64,000 nucleotides of DNA from Pelagicoccus mobilis (lineage in GTDB: Bacteria; Verrucomicrobiota; Verrucomicrobiia; Opitutales; Opitutaceae). The notes beneath the pieces are model-generated. The model was not told the origin of the DNA. It saw only the letters and a list, made by a program, of their open reading frames with translations, and searched no databases. Shown here one piece after another: positions 1 to 9,360 of the stretch. The position numbers and the translations under genes were made by a program. The stretch covers positions 1-64,000 of the forward strand of contig NZ_JAENIL010000018.1 in assembly GCF_016595505.1 (NCBI RefSeq). The letters run 5' to 3'. Each line of letters begins with the position of its first letter. The stretch's first letter is position 1.

Positions 1-455
1 TCTATGTTGCCACCTGCGAACCTGAGAAAGATTCCGACCTTAGCATCCTGACAATGCAGCGAATCGATTCTCACGTGGGAAGGGTTGTTCCACACTATAC
101 ATGCCTCATCAACGAGATTGACTCCTGTGATAAGAGGTGCACGGCCTTTTCCGTAGGCGGTAAGTCTAATCGGAGATTCAGCTGTACCTTTGCCGCGGAG
201 TTCCAACTTAGCGTTCTCCCAAACGTCACCACGCTTCAAATACACGACTTCTCCTGCTTCCAGATCCAACGCTGCGAAGTTGTTAAAACTACGCCACGGG
301 TGATCAGGAGAAGTTCCTGAGTTAGCATCATTGCCACTGCTAGAGCTGACGTAGTATTTGATTCCGTCGTATGTTTCTTCAGCAAAGGAGTCTGCAGTTA
401 GCAGGCCGGAAAACAGAGAACTTCCTATAGCTATCAAAGCGAAAAGTTTATTCAT
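1..455 (-). CDS. Partial secreted beta-helix protein, N-terminal part only
   Basis: The gene starts with ATG at 455 and stays open to the left edge, so only about 151 residues are visible. It begins with a signal peptide (MNKLFALIAIGSSLF and a small-residue cleavage region), followed by the YYVSSSSGNDANSG entry segment that opens right-handed parallel beta-helix proteins. The visible part is closely similar to the protein encoded just upstream (490-2946): both share VVYLKRGDVWENAKLEL and NPSHVRIDSL. The two genes are therefore tandem paralogues, separated by 34 bp and on the same strand. Beta-helix proteins of this type are often polysaccharide lyases or glycan-binding proteins. The catalytic region is outside the window, so the activity is unknown. 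It is probably the last visible member of the minus-strand operon that begins near 6.6 kb. Confidence 0.8.
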   Translation of the reverse strand, partial: MNKLFALIAIGSSLFSGLLTADSFAEETYDGIKYYVSSSSGNDANSGTSPDHPWRSFNNFAALDLEAGEVVYLKRGDVWENAKLELRGKGTAESPIRLTAYGKGRAPLITGVNLVDEACIVWNNPSHVRIDSLHCQDAKVGIFLRFAGGNI

Positions 456-489
456 GATAAAAACAAAAGGGATAGATCGTTAACGGGAT

Positions 490-2946
490 TTAGTTGATCT
501 GAAATATGGGTCTCACGGGAACGATTCGAACAAACAGCTTACCAGGGGCAACTTGCAGGAACGCGGACTCCTCTGGCTCATCTGCAGCAATCAAACCACT
601 TTCGACCTCTGTCCATGCTTCCAGATCGTGGCTCAATTCAAGCCGGTAGTTTGTTCCAACTACAGCCATCCATTTAACGGTCAGGCCTTTCGAATTTAAA
701 AGATCGAACTCGAGAATCTCGAAAAAGGAAGCGGCATCGTTTGGATCCGTATTGGCACGGTATTCATCCGCGTTCGACTGGCCGTCTCCATCCGCATCAT
801 TAAAGGCATCAAGAGAATTACTCGGATCAAATCCTCTCCGAATCTCCCAAAGATCAGGCATACCATCACAATCCCGGTCCTGCTCGTTAACTGGAATGAA
901 GTTTCCACGCGGATCAGCCAATGAATCAGTAAAGAGTAGTAAATCCTCGATGTCTCCCATCGAACCATTGTCCCAACTCAACCGATACACCGGCCCCGTT
1001 TCAGTCGAAATTAAGCTAACATGATCAGGACTGCTCGATAAATTCCCGACACCATCGCCCGTAATCAAATACCTAGCGGGATCAAAGACACCCCCAGTTG
1101 TATCCACCACCTGATTGAAACGTAAATCAAGACTTGTAGGCGAAGCCGCTTCGACAGAGGCAACAAAAGGAGCCTTCTGAGCAGCGAACTCATCGATCCT
1201 CAAAATCGCCCCCGTCTCAGAAGTCGGATCGATTCGCCAGCGAGTCACGACACCCCGATATTCGGCACTAGCTCCCAAATCTACCACGTACTCACGCATT
1301 TGTCCGTCAGCGATAACGGGAAACGATACGGATTTTTCGACGGAAAACGAAGGGTCCACTTCGGTCTGGAAAAAAATCTGAGCAACTTGGCCAGTAGTCG
1401 AGCTCATGCACACTCGTACCCAACGGCTCTCTCTTGTATTCACCCACGTATCCGGACTTTCGATATACGCATCAGCGCCATCAGACACCCCCATCAAACT
1501 CCCGTCGACTACACTCAACCCGCTCCAATCATTTTGGTTGCCCCATCCTTCTACCGATTTTTCAAAACGCCACTCAATTGGACGATCCTTCACATCAGCC
1601 CAACTCAAGTCGGAACGAATATCCTCCGGATGAAAATCCCGATCCCAGCGATCCTGCTTGTCAGCTACACTCAGCCGTCCTTTCGCATCATCCACTCCGA
1701 CATCGCTCCCCAAGTACACCCCTACATTCTTCAACTTGCCGTAAGTTTCAGAATTGTCTGGTCCACCACCGTATCTGAACTCTGAGTTCTGCGAAGCACT
1801 TCCTGGCTTCGGATTGCGAGCATTGTTCCACACCGTCAACCGCTCCAGCAACAACTGGTCATTGGAGCCGGCACTATTGAGTACAAGGACACCTCCACCC
1901 TCGTTGTCATGCAACACGGTGTCTCGAACCACAATGTTCACACAATTGCCTTCGATATCGAAGCCTACACCATCGTTGCTGTCGGCAGGACGGGTATTGC
2001 CCGCAAACTGACAATCTTCGACAAGAAAGTTCTTACTGTGCTGGATAAAAGCTCCGGTCGTTCCGGTACGATAGTATCCATCGCCCCCCAGCCACGTATC
2101 AACTCGTTTGGCATGTCCTCCGTCCACAAAGAAAAGGGCGAACGCACCATTCTCACACCCAGTCACCCAAGAGTCTTCAAATCGTACATTGGTGAAACGG
2201 CTCTGATAAATGGCTGGAAAATAGAATCCGTTCCCCAAGCCTGTATTCACATTCTTAAAACCGCAATGCGTCACCGAGAAGTCGTTCAGGACCAGAGTAC
2301 TCTCCGCCGGCCAAGGCCCACCTGGAGGAGCAGGAATACTACCTCCCAGCCAAATCCCAGCGCCCCAAGACAATTCAAAAGGCGGATTGACCGTGATGTT
2401 TCCTTCCTCATCGCTCCACCGCTCATTCATGTTTTCAAAATAACAATTAGTGATGTGCACATCCTGATTGTTAAACATGTCACCCGTACCATCCGTATTC
2501 CCTCCCGCGAAGCGGAGATAGATCCCTATCTTCGCATCTCGGCATTGCAGCGAGTCGATTCGAACGTGCGACGGATTGTTCCAAACGACACAAGCCTCAG
2601 TCGTTAGATTAATCCCCGTAATCAACGGCGGCTCGCCCTTTCCGTACGCGGTCAGCCTGACAGGAGCCTCGACGCTCCCTTTCCCCTTAAGTTCAAGCTT
2701 AGCATTCTCCCAAACGTCTCCACGTTTCAGATACACAGTCGTTCCAGGACCGAGTTCGATATCGACCAAATTGGCGAAACTACTCCAAGCTTGCTCGGGT
2801 TCGCTTCCGATATTCGAGTCATTCCCACCACTGGAGCTAATGTAGTAGTTGTTGCCCCCATTACCCCAAACACTCACGCATCCAATGAGCAGGCTGGATA
2901 AAAACAGCACGAATCGAGTTACAGATACAGGAAAGGCACAATTCAT
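490..2946 (-). CDS. Secreted right-handed beta-helix protein with C-terminal sandwich and Ca-binding motifs
   Basis: The product has 818 residues. An N-terminal signal peptide (to about residue 30) is followed by a parallel beta-helix (about 33-440) with recurrent N-rich turns such as DVHITNCYFENMNE. Residues about 460-610 form a beta-sandwich containing WRFEKSVEGWG and IFFQTEVDPSF, and the same module occurs in the beta-helix protein at 19.0 kb and in the GH-A-like protein at 27.2 kb. The C-terminus has calcium-loop repeats (DRDCDGMPDLWE, DADGDGQSNADEY) and a closing domain typical of secreted Verrucomicrobia proteins. Lyase or glycan-isomerising activity is plausible for the family, but I cannot assign catalytic residues. 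It lies 17 bp downstream of the PHP hydrolase gene and 34 bp upstream of its truncated paralogue, so co-transcription is likely. Confidence 0.85.
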   Translation of the reverse strand: MNCAFPVSVTRFVLFLSSLLIGCVSVWGNGGNNYYISSSGGNDSNIGSEPEQAWSSFANLVDIELGPGTTVYLKRGDVWENAKLELKGKGSVEAPVRLTAYGKGEPPLITGINLTTEACVVWNNPSHVRIDSLQCRDAKIGIYLRFAGGNTDGTGDMFNNQDVHITNCYFENMNERWSDEEGNITVNPPFELSWGAGIWLGGSIPAPPGGPWPAESTLVLNDFSVTHCGFKNVNTGLGNGFYFPAIYQSRFTNVRFEDSWVTGCENGAFALFFVDGGHAKRVDTWLGGDGYYRTGTTGAFIQHSKNFLVEDCQFAGNTRPADSNDGVGFDIEGNCVNIVVRDTVLHDNEGGGVLVLNSAGSNDQLLLERLTVWNNARNPKPGSASQNSEFRYGGGPDNSETYGKLKNVGVYLGSDVGVDDAKGRLSVADKQDRWDRDFHPEDIRSDLSWADVKDRPIEWRFEKSVEGWGNQNDWSGLSVVDGSLMGVSDGADAYIESPDTWVNTRESRWVRVCMSSTTGQVAQIFFQTEVDPSFSVEKSVSFPVIADGQMREYVVDLGASAEYRGVVTRWRIDPTSETGAILRIDEFAAQKAPFVASVEAASPTSLDLRFNQVVDTTGGVFDPARYLITGDGVGNLSSSPDHVSLISTETGPVYRLSWDNGSMGDIEDLLLFTDSLADPRGNFIPVNEQDRDCDGMPDLWEIRRGFDPSNSLDAFNDADGDGQSNADEYRANTDPNDAASFFEILEFDLLNSKGLTVKWMAVVGTNYRLELSHDLEAWTEVESGLIAADEPEESAFLQVAPGKLFVRIVPVRPIFQIN

Positions 2947-2963
2947 GATAAGCGAAGTTACCT

Positions 2964-5255
2964 TTATCGGGCGAGTTCTTGCTTGATAAGAGCTTCGTAT
3001 CGATCGATTCCACTCTGGATGTAATCGAGCTGAGCCTGCCTCTGCTCGTCACTTTCATATCGAGCATTGGCTCGTACATTCTCTTTGTGCCCTTTTAAGA
3101 GATTCACCCAGAATTGGGCTACATCAGGTTTAAAGACTCCTCTCCCATCAACATCCACAAAGATGCCAGACGTATGAGCAACATGGACACGCTTCAACGC
3201 AGAGAACTCATCCGTCTGCGAACAGCGAGCAACGAACCACCTTGCTTCTTCAGCTGTGATATCAAATTCCAGCACCGCGTCCTTTTCCGAGGTTTCGGTC
3301 TCCACCATAACCTGACCATTGGAAATCACCTGAAATTTTCCGATCGGTTCCCGTGACGAAACTCTCGCTGTTACCGAAAGCAGATCGCCTTTTTCAACAT
3401 CAATAGTATCCCCAATTTCACTACCATTTACAGAGAGAAAGATCAGAGGTCCGGAAGTAGTGAATGTCCTGCCCCTTCGAATTCCCTCGATCCAGTTCTC
3501 ATACGTGAATCCACCTTCGACCTTCACGTACATTCGTGCCGAGCCAACAGTACGCGCCGGATGATCGGATCCGTTTCCGAGCGGAATCTTCAATCCGCAA
3601 TCGAGAAAACGGTAAAAGTTCGCCGGAGTCATTTGGTCGAATGCATCGGATAAGCCCATGATAGCATTCACCGGGACATCTGATCTATGATTAGGTCCCA
3701 TGTCATGAGCCTCGGTTGAGATTCCACCTTGGGCGTGAACTTCCTCGATCGCCGTCTTGTTGAGCGGCCAGTCATAGGCAGTATGATCGCCCCCCGACCC
3801 CATGCCGGTCGCCACAGGCTGCACAAGCTCGGTAATATTCAAAAAGCAAAGGTGTCCATAGTAGTTATCGTTCCGATACTCCTCAGCCATCTGGATGTGG
3901 TACGTATCGTCACTGTGAGATAACACAGGTCCAACGGGAAATTGGTCCGGCTTTAAGAAACTCCCGCCTTGGGACTCTGGCCGATACTGAAACAGCGTCA
4001 GATTGTTAACCACATTCAGATCTTCCGCTCGTTGTACAACAGCAAGAAGATTCATGTCCTCGTTCTCGCTCCAGTGATTCTTCAACCAATGCACATGCGT
4101 GTCGCCAGAGATCCACGCTTCATCCTTCATGTCGCGAAAACGCTGAGCCATCAGCTCCACCGAGCGGTTCTCGCCAGCAGCGACTTCAATTTTCCGCTCT
4201 ATTAGCTTGTGCTCGTAGCCGCGTTCATAAGTCAAGTTCAGTTCACCAGATGGGACCTTAGCCCGAAACGTCCCATCGGAGTAGAAAAACGGAAGCTTGT
4301 ATCCATAAAATCGATTCTCAGATCCGATTTCGAAGAGCATCTTCTCCGACAAGGTCGTGTTACCCGCGTACGCTTCTCCATGACGGCCAATACCGTCACT
4401 ACCAAACAAATACACACGTCCAGGTGAAAGCTCGCCATCCGACTCAGAGACCACCCGACCTTCGAGGACGGCAGGTTCCAGCAAACGAATTGGGATCGCT
4501 ACTTCTTTCTGCAGCCCCCCCGAGTTCGAATCCACAAGCTGTATACGAATGACTCCTTCGCTACCGTTAGCCCTAGCCGCCTTCGCCACCTTTTCGTGAA
4601 TTACCTGACCGTTACCATTCACGAACTGCACGCGAGCGATAGACTCTTTCGCTTTCGTCTTAGGAGCAATGGGGACCATGAACACACGAGACTCGCCCAC
4701 AGGAATCGTAGTACTTATAGACCCCGCAGGCTGCCCAAGCTCAAACGCGATCAGATCCAATTCGTTTGCGCTCTCGTTGTTAATCTCGATCCAAACGAGC
4801 GAGTTTAGCCCACTCCAAAGTTCGAAGTTTTGCAGTTCGCTAGCAGGCGTTAATCCTGACTCAGTCCAGTCAAACGAAGCCCCTTGAAGCGTCTGCTTCA
4901 ACTTACTAAGCAACGCATGAGCATCCGCTCGTGCCGTTTCAAAGTCACCTCCGTCTTCCCACGGAGTGAGGCACGGATATATCGCCGTCGACCGATCGAT
5001 TAGCTCCTGCTGTAGCGGTGTCATCGCCGTACTTAGGACATAGGTAAATAAATCGAAGTAGTAGCGGATCGGCTCATTTCGAGCTACGTTCTGCAATTGC
5101 TCGACCGTAGGCTCAGGCCGTTGATGGTGATCAGGATGGGCAAGAGCCGACTGAGCGCACAGTAGAGACAAAACAGAACTTCCGCAGATACAAAGTATCC
5201 AGCGTTTTAGTACCCCTCGTCTCGCACCCTCAAGGCGTTTTAAGACCTTACCCAT
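2964..5255 (-). CDS. CehA/McbA-family PHP-type metallohydrolase, secreted
   Basis: The product has 763 residues. A signal sequence (hydrophobic ILCICGSSVLSLLCAQSALA) is followed by an N-terminal accessory region and then a PHP-type metal-binding domain. Metal motifs visible are GDTHVHW at 384-390, EAHDMGPNH and NGSDHP. The family is named after carbaryl and carbofuran hydrolases that split carbamate esters. Most relatives in carbohydrate loci have no established substrate. The C-terminus ends in a sandwich domain and a helical tail. A second member (6721-9045) lies further upstream in the same orientation. The gene is 17 bp from the nitrilase gene and 17 bp from the beta-helix gene. A role in removing an N- or O-linked substituent from a glycan is inference. 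Confidence 0.82.
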   Translation of the reverse strand: MGKVLKRLEGARRGVLKRWILCICGSSVLSLLCAQSALAHPDHHQRPEPTVEQLQNVARNEPIRYYFDLFTYVLSTAMTPLQQELIDRSTAIYPCLTPWEDGGDFETARADAHALLSKLKQTLQGASFDWTESGLTPASELQNFELWSGLNSLVWIEINNESANELDLIAFELGQPAGSISTTIPVGESRVFMVPIAPKTKAKESIARVQFVNGNGQVIHEKVAKAARANGSEGVIRIQLVDSNSGGLQKEVAIPIRLLEPAVLEGRVVSESDGELSPGRVYLFGSDGIGRHGEAYAGNTTLSEKMLFEIGSENRFYGYKLPFFYSDGTFRAKVPSGELNLTYERGYEHKLIERKIEVAAGENRSVELMAQRFRDMKDEAWISGDTHVHWLKNHWSENEDMNLLAVVQRAEDLNVVNNLTLFQYRPESQGGSFLKPDQFPVGPVLSHSDDTYHIQMAEEYRNDNYYGHLCFLNITELVQPVATGMGSGGDHTAYDWPLNKTAIEEVHAQGGISTEAHDMGPNHRSDVPVNAIMGLSDAFDQMTPANFYRFLDCGLKIPLGNGSDHPARTVGSARMYVKVEGGFTYENWIEGIRRGRTFTTSGPLIFLSVNGSEIGDTIDVEKGDLLSVTARVSSREPIGKFQVISNGQVMVETETSEKDAVLEFDITAEEARWFVARCSQTDEFSALKRVHVAHTSGIFVDVDGRGVFKPDVAQFWVNLLKGHKENVRANARYESDEQRQAQLDYIQSGIDRYEALIKQELAR

Positions 5256-5272
5256 TCCGCTATTTCTCGCGT

Positions 5273-6223
5273 TTAGCGAGAGCTAGGATCGTAGTCTCCG
5301 CCGCCTTGCAGGTCCTTACGGCTGAACTCCTCGATTCCGTTCTCCTTCATCAAGTCGTCGTACCGATGTGGTCTGCGGTAAGAGTCACCCCAGATCGTAC
5401 GCTCACGATAGAAACGCAAACCGCCGAGATCAACATTCGCATAGAGAATCGTCTCTTCCGGTCCAGCTTCTCCCAAAGGCTCCGCCGCCGCGTCAAAAGC
5501 CACCGAACGACCATTCATGTAAGGTTGCGGATAGTTCGTCATCAGCATAGCGGTACTGTTTTCAAGAGCCCGAATGCGGAATTGATCAATTCTTAGATCA
5601 GGCAAAGTACATGCATTTGGCGTTAGGATTATTTCCGCACCCTTCGCCATCAAGATACGTGCGCTCTCTGGGAATTCGCGATCGTAGCAAATCATCGCGC
5701 CCACATCTACAGGTCCCTTCTTGGTATCCAAACTTCCAACGAACCACTCGCTACCTGGTGTCGTCGAACGTTCGTTTGGAGCGAAATCTACCGTGTGGAC
5801 CTTTGCGTATGTTAAAACTTCCTTACCGTGGCGGTCGAACAGAGTGATGGTATTGCGAGGCGCAACATCCCATTTTTCGAGGTAAGTCACACCAATAGCC
5901 ATATCGAGTTCCTTCGCCAGCTTACTGAAGTGCTGAACCCAAGGGCCATCCTTAGCCACAGCATTAGCCTTCCAGGGCTCAACGTCGGCACGTTCTAGAG
6001 AAGGGAGCCACTGGTAACCATTGCTCCACATTTCCGGCATCAAAACGATGTCAGCACCGTTTTCAGCAGCCTTTCTACAAAACAGATCAGCCTTCTCTAA
6101 GTTAGCCTGGGCATCGCCAGGAACAGGCATCATCTGCAACAAGCCCACCACGAGCGGCTCCTGCGAGCGTGCAGCAAACGCGCTCACCAAAAATATCATT
6201 ACAATTGAAAATCTCTTTTTCAT
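5273..6223 (-). CDS. Secreted carbon-nitrogen hydrolase (nitrilase superfamily)
   Basis: I place the start at the ATG at 6223 because it opens a clean signal peptide (MKKRFSIVMIFLVSAFAARS). The in-frame extension to 6271 would put polar residues in front of it. The 316-residue product carries the superfamily Glu-Lys-Cys triad: E64 in LMPEMWSNGY, K141 in YAKVHTVDFAPNE and C179 in GAMICYDREFPESAR. Family members hydrolyse amides, nitriles or N-carbamoyl groups, usually in the cytoplasm, so export is notable. It sits between a small upstream reading frame and the CehA/McbA hydrolase gene in a tight minus-strand operon. Its neighbours suggest an amide or carbamoyl substituent on the exported substrate, which is inference. 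Confidence 0.85.
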   Translation of the reverse strand: MKKRFSIVMIFLVSAFAARSQEPLVVGLLQMMPVPGDAQANLEKADLFCRKAAENGADIVLMPEMWSNGYQWLPSLERADVEPWKANAVAKDGPWVQHFSKLAKELDMAIGVTYLEKWDVAPRNTITLFDRHGKEVLTYAKVHTVDFAPNERSTTPGSEWFVGSLDTKKGPVDVGAMICYDREFPESARILMAKGAEIILTPNACTLPDLRIDQFRIRALENSTAMLMTNYPQPYMNGRSVAFDAAAEPLGEAGPEETILYANVDLGGLRFYRERTIWGDSYRRPHRYDDLMKENGIEEFSRKDLQGGGDYDPSSR

Positions 6224-6283
6224 ACTACTTTTCCGATAAGCCCCCCACCACGTCAGACACGAGGAATCCATATTCTAGTTTCT

Positions 6284-6571
6284 TCACTTCTCCCGCCTTC
6301 CAACATCGGAGAACTCCTGGGAAGACGGTCCAAATGACAAATAGGCAAACGGAGAATCTATCACAAAAACACCACCCTGCTCGGCAACTTCATCGCATGA
6401 GCTAAACTTAAGCGCACCCTCAGGTTTACGGCTATCCCACTTGCCTACCCAAAGCCCCAATCGCGCGCCAATGCCAGTGCTCGAATTCGCAATCACGAAC
6501 TCGCCACTTGATTCGCTAAGTTGAGTTTGGGGTACCTTAGCGACAACCACCGTGCTTCGACAGTTTTCCAT
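6284..6571 (-). CDS. Small hypothetical protein at the head of the nitrilase operon
   Basis: This is a possible gene of 95 residues starting at ATG 6571, with an AGAAGGG ribosome-binding-like sequence about 8 bp upstream. An earlier ATG at 6589 would place the ribosome site inside the operator at 6591-6604 and is less likely. No domain is recognised. The C-terminal part (GVFVIDSPFAYLSFGPSSQ) looks protein-like rather than random. There is no signal peptide. It may be a short real gene or a remnant of a degraded enzyme. It lies between the operator and the nitrilase gene. Confidence 0.4.
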   Translation of the reverse strand: MENCRSTVVVAKVPQTQLSESSGEFVIANSSTGIGARLGLWVGKWDSRKPEGALKFSSCDEVAEQGGVFVIDSPFAYLSFGPSSQEFSDVGRREK

Positions 6572-6590
6572 ATCAATACCCTTCTTCATA

Positions 6591-6604
6591 AGGTATCGTT
6601 TCCT
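6591..6604. promoter_or_regulatory. LacI-type operator, site 1
   Basis: AGGTATCGTTTCCT matches the recurring palindrome of this window. It lies just upstream of the minus-strand series small gene, nitrilase, CehA/McbA hydrolase and two beta-helix genes, so it probably controls that operon. Confidence 0.65.
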
Positions 6605-6720
6605 ATGGCAAGTTTAAACGTGCCCTACGGATAAATTTTACCAAGCCATGAACCAGTTCGCCGAACTGGTTCAAGGCGATGCGAGTGACAGTTCGACCAA
6701 TCTGAAAGGATCCCGTCTCC

Positions 6721-9045
6721 CTACCGAGGAACGCTCAACTGCTCATCCAACTCAGCAAGAAGCTTACGGTAGATTCGACGTGTAATCTCCGTGCGCTCGC
6801 GAACCTGACTGGCTTGTTCGACGGATCGAATCGCCCAGAAATCGATGTGGCTCATCCTCCCCTTCGACTTCGCATCCTCTGCAGCCGCAACCACACCGTC
6901 GATTTCGTCGAGGATAGCGAGCTGCTGCCCCACGATGTCTCGCACGCGTTTGACGTTCCAGTGACGTTTCCCACCCTGCGATACATAAACCGGCGTCGTA
7001 TGGGCAACTGATCCATTCAGACCATAAGCTCGTAAGGCAATCCAACCGCTCCCATCGACAGGTACCTCGAACGAAGTCGAAAGCTCCCCTCCACCAACCT
7101 GAGTGATCGAAACGCGTTTGATCACCTCGCTCAAACGCACCACCTCCAAGCTCACTGGCTCTGAATCACCAGGCAACCCCCAAGCTTTCGCGTCGATTTT
7201 AAGCGTGTCGCCCAACTCCGCTTGGATTTCCTCGCCCGCCATTTGACCGTTCACCGAAAACTCGAGCATCGGCCCATTTGTTACGAAGGTATGCCCCTTC
7301 GAAATCGCATCGAACCAAGCATCAGCCGTAAACGGCTCGTTGCCGAGGTAAGCGTAGAATCGAACATTCCCAAGCGATCCCGCATAAGGCATGTCACTGC
7401 CAGCAGTCCCCGTTAGCTTGTAGCCGAGGTCGAGGAAGTCATAAAAGAGCTGAGTGCCAAGCGATCCCTGCATAATACTGTAGAAGTCGTACATCTCGCG
7501 TGGCACCATCAGCGCCATGCCACGGTGAGCCTCGCACGCATTTTGCCCCACATGGGTTTGACCAAACAAGCCACCTTGCTGATGGATCTGATCCGCGATC
7601 CAGTCGAGCTGCAGATAGCGGCTCAAATCGCGAGCCATCTCCGTGATATTCATACCAATGTTGTGACCCAAGATCGACCGCGGATCCTCCTGCCCAGGGA
7701 TCAGAAAGTAGCCATCCTCCTCGATCCGAAACGCTTCCCCAAACCCACGCTGCGAATAATAAGTCCGCTGTGGATCTCCCATCTCTAGAATATTGGATAC
7801 TCGTACGTCCATAGCTCGCGTAAACGCCATCAGCTTTTCGGCATCTTCACTCGAACGCATTCGACTATGCACATGGTCATCGCCACTGTACCAGCCACTT
7901 TCCGCCATATCGACCCAGCGCTCGAGCTTCACGACTTTATCTGTCCACCCCCCCGACTTGATCTCGAAAATCTCCCGAACCGGTACCGTTTCGATTCCAC
8001 GAAACACAGTCACTTCCCACTTTCCGACAGGGAGCTCCATCTCAAACTCATCCGGCACCACCCAATAGTGCCCCGTAAATTCGCCCGGAATACGAACATC
8101 AAACGCCCGTCCTGGACCGTAGATGTTAAAGCCCGGAACGACATCGATCGCCGTCCCCGTCACATCTTCGATCATCGGCTTCAAATCCATCGAACCCGAC
8201 GGAGCCCACATACGCCCCGAAGGCAAAGCAGTAAGCCTTACCATCGCCGGCACCGACTCCCCGTTACCATCCTCCACACGGAAACGGAGCTGCCCGGACT
8301 CTGGCATATCAAACTTAATCGCATGCCATTGAAACGGAGTGGTAGCATCGATTTTCTTAAACGCGATGTGGGTCGAATAATCACCAGATGGTGGCTCCGT
8401 TATGTCCTGAAAAACATAGATAATCCCATCCTCGTCCACTGGTATCTCATACTGCCCATCATAACGCTCCTGCGCCATGTTCATAGACTGCACCACGAAA
8501 CGCTTAACCCGGTCCCCCGTCTTCGTCTTTAACAACAGACACCCTGCTTGCGCATCAAAAGGAACCACCGCATGAGCATCCGGAAAAGACACCCCAGGGC
8601 GAAAATCATAGGCAAGCACCTGCGGCGCTGATTCCAATACCTCACACAATATCCGCTCCCCTTCAGAGCGATTAAAAGCCGCATCCTTTGGTCCTGCCTC
8701 AGGGTGCCTTCCCGCCTCAATATCTTGGGCAACCTGAAAGGCATGCAACGCCTGATCCAATCGGGCAAACTGCCCCTTAGCAAGCAACCCGCTCCCCCGC
8801 TCAGTCAAAGCTCTCGCAAACTCCGGAGCCCCAGGTATTGCATCTGAAATAGATGCCGCCTGCTCAGCCGTCGGCTTCTCGTAATGCGCACCATGGGCCC
8901 GCAAATCCGTCGGGACCAAAGCAACAATCGCCGCACAGCAAAGCAAAGCGGCTCTTAAAAAGATGACACTACGGCATAAGTGCCCTAAATCAACAGTAGC
9001 CGCAGGCGCAAAGAATCCGAGTGCGTTAATTGAAATCTTCTTCAT
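6721..9045 (-). CDS. Second CehA/McbA-family PHP-type metallohydrolase, secreted
   Basis: The product has 774 residues, with a long N-region and a hydrophobic segment (FLRAALLCCAAIVALVP) ending near DLRAHG. Metal-binding motifs of the PHP-like domain are GDDHVH at 388-393, FGQTHVGQN and TAGSDMP. It has the same domain order as the protein at 2964-5255 but is clearly diverged (GDDHVHSRM against GDTHVHWLK), so the two may cut different bonds or positions. The N-terminus carries a His-rich stretch (RAHGAHYEKPTAEQ), and its paralogue has a comparable one (LAHPDHHQRPEPTVEQ). An operator lies 47 bp upstream of the start codon. About 130 bp separate its stop from the next operator and operon, so it is probably a single transcription unit. 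Confidence 0.83.
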   Translation of the reverse strand: MKKISINALGFFAPAATVDLGHLCRSVIFLRAALLCCAAIVALVPTDLRAHGAHYEKPTAEQAASISDAIPGAPEFARALTERGSGLLAKGQFARLDQALHAFQVAQDIEAGRHPEAGPKDAAFNRSEGERILCEVLESAPQVLAYDFRPGVSFPDAHAVVPFDAQAGCLLLKTKTGDRVKRFVVQSMNMAQERYDGQYEIPVDEDGIIYVFQDITEPPSGDYSTHIAFKKIDATTPFQWHAIKFDMPESGQLRFRVEDGNGESVPAMVRLTALPSGRMWAPSGSMDLKPMIEDVTGTAIDVVPGFNIYGPGRAFDVRIPGEFTGHYWVVPDEFEMELPVGKWEVTVFRGIETVPVREIFEIKSGGWTDKVVKLERWVDMAESGWYSGDDHVHSRMRSSEDAEKLMAFTRAMDVRVSNILEMGDPQRTYYSQRGFGEAFRIEEDGYFLIPGQEDPRSILGHNIGMNITEMARDLSRYLQLDWIADQIHQQGGLFGQTHVGQNACEAHRGMALMVPREMYDFYSIMQGSLGTQLFYDFLDLGYKLTGTAGSDMPYAGSLGNVRFYAYLGNEPFTADAWFDAISKGHTFVTNGPMLEFSVNGQMAGEEIQAELGDTLKIDAKAWGLPGDSEPVSLEVVRLSEVIKRVSITQVGGGELSTSFEVPVDGSGWIALRAYGLNGSVAHTTPVYVSQGGKRHWNVKRVRDIVGQQLAILDEIDGVVAAAEDAKSKGRMSHIDFWAIRSVEQASQVRERTEITRRIYRKLLAELDEQLSVPR

Positions 9046-9091
9046 CTAGAGATTGGCCAGAGACATGACGAATACTCGCGAATAAGCAACT

Positions 9092-9105
9092 AGGAATCGT
9101 TTCTC
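9092..9105. promoter_or_regulatory. LacI-type operator, site 2
   Basis: AGGAATCGTTTCTC has 2 of 14 positions off the consensus. It lies 47 bp upstream of the second PHP hydrolase gene on the minus strand, in the 315-bp divergent gap that also holds site 3. Confidence 0.5.
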
Positions 9106-9299
9106 ATCTGCCAATTATTTGGCAAAGCAGAACAAAAATATCAGTGCCGCTTCCCGCTTTCGCCCTCCGATCCACGCCCTCTAGATTCTAAATACCTCAA
9201 ATAGAGCCCCCCAAACCAGGATCCTCCCTCAATTTACCACGTTTTGTATAGCAGAGCTTAATAGCGCTGCTAAGGAAGCTCGGGATTGACAAAGCCAAT

Positions 9300-9313
9300 A
9301 GGTAACGTTTCCT
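9300..9313. promoter_or_regulatory. LacI-type operator, site 3
   Basis: AGGTAACGTTTCCT is an almost perfect palindrome 48 bp upstream of the ATG at 9361. A TTGACA hexamer at 9286-9291 directly precedes it and could be a -35 element, so a bound repressor would overlap the promoter. It probably controls the plus-strand operon that includes the LacI gene itself, giving autoregulation (inference). Confidence 0.65.
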
Positions 9314-9360
9314 TTCAAATTCATACGGGCCTACGCAGCTCTAATTCACCCCCCGGAAAC

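Noticed and set aside
471-486. GATAGATCGTTAACGG upstream of the left-edge beta-helix gene, vaguely like the LacI operator
   Set aside because: It matches only the CGTT core and lies inside the operon, 16 bp from the start codon; the two flanking half-sites do not fit.
2408-2607. Plus-strand frame across 1909-2607 as a separate gene
   Set aside because: It lies fully inside the beta-helix coding region on the opposite strand and has no protein-like features.
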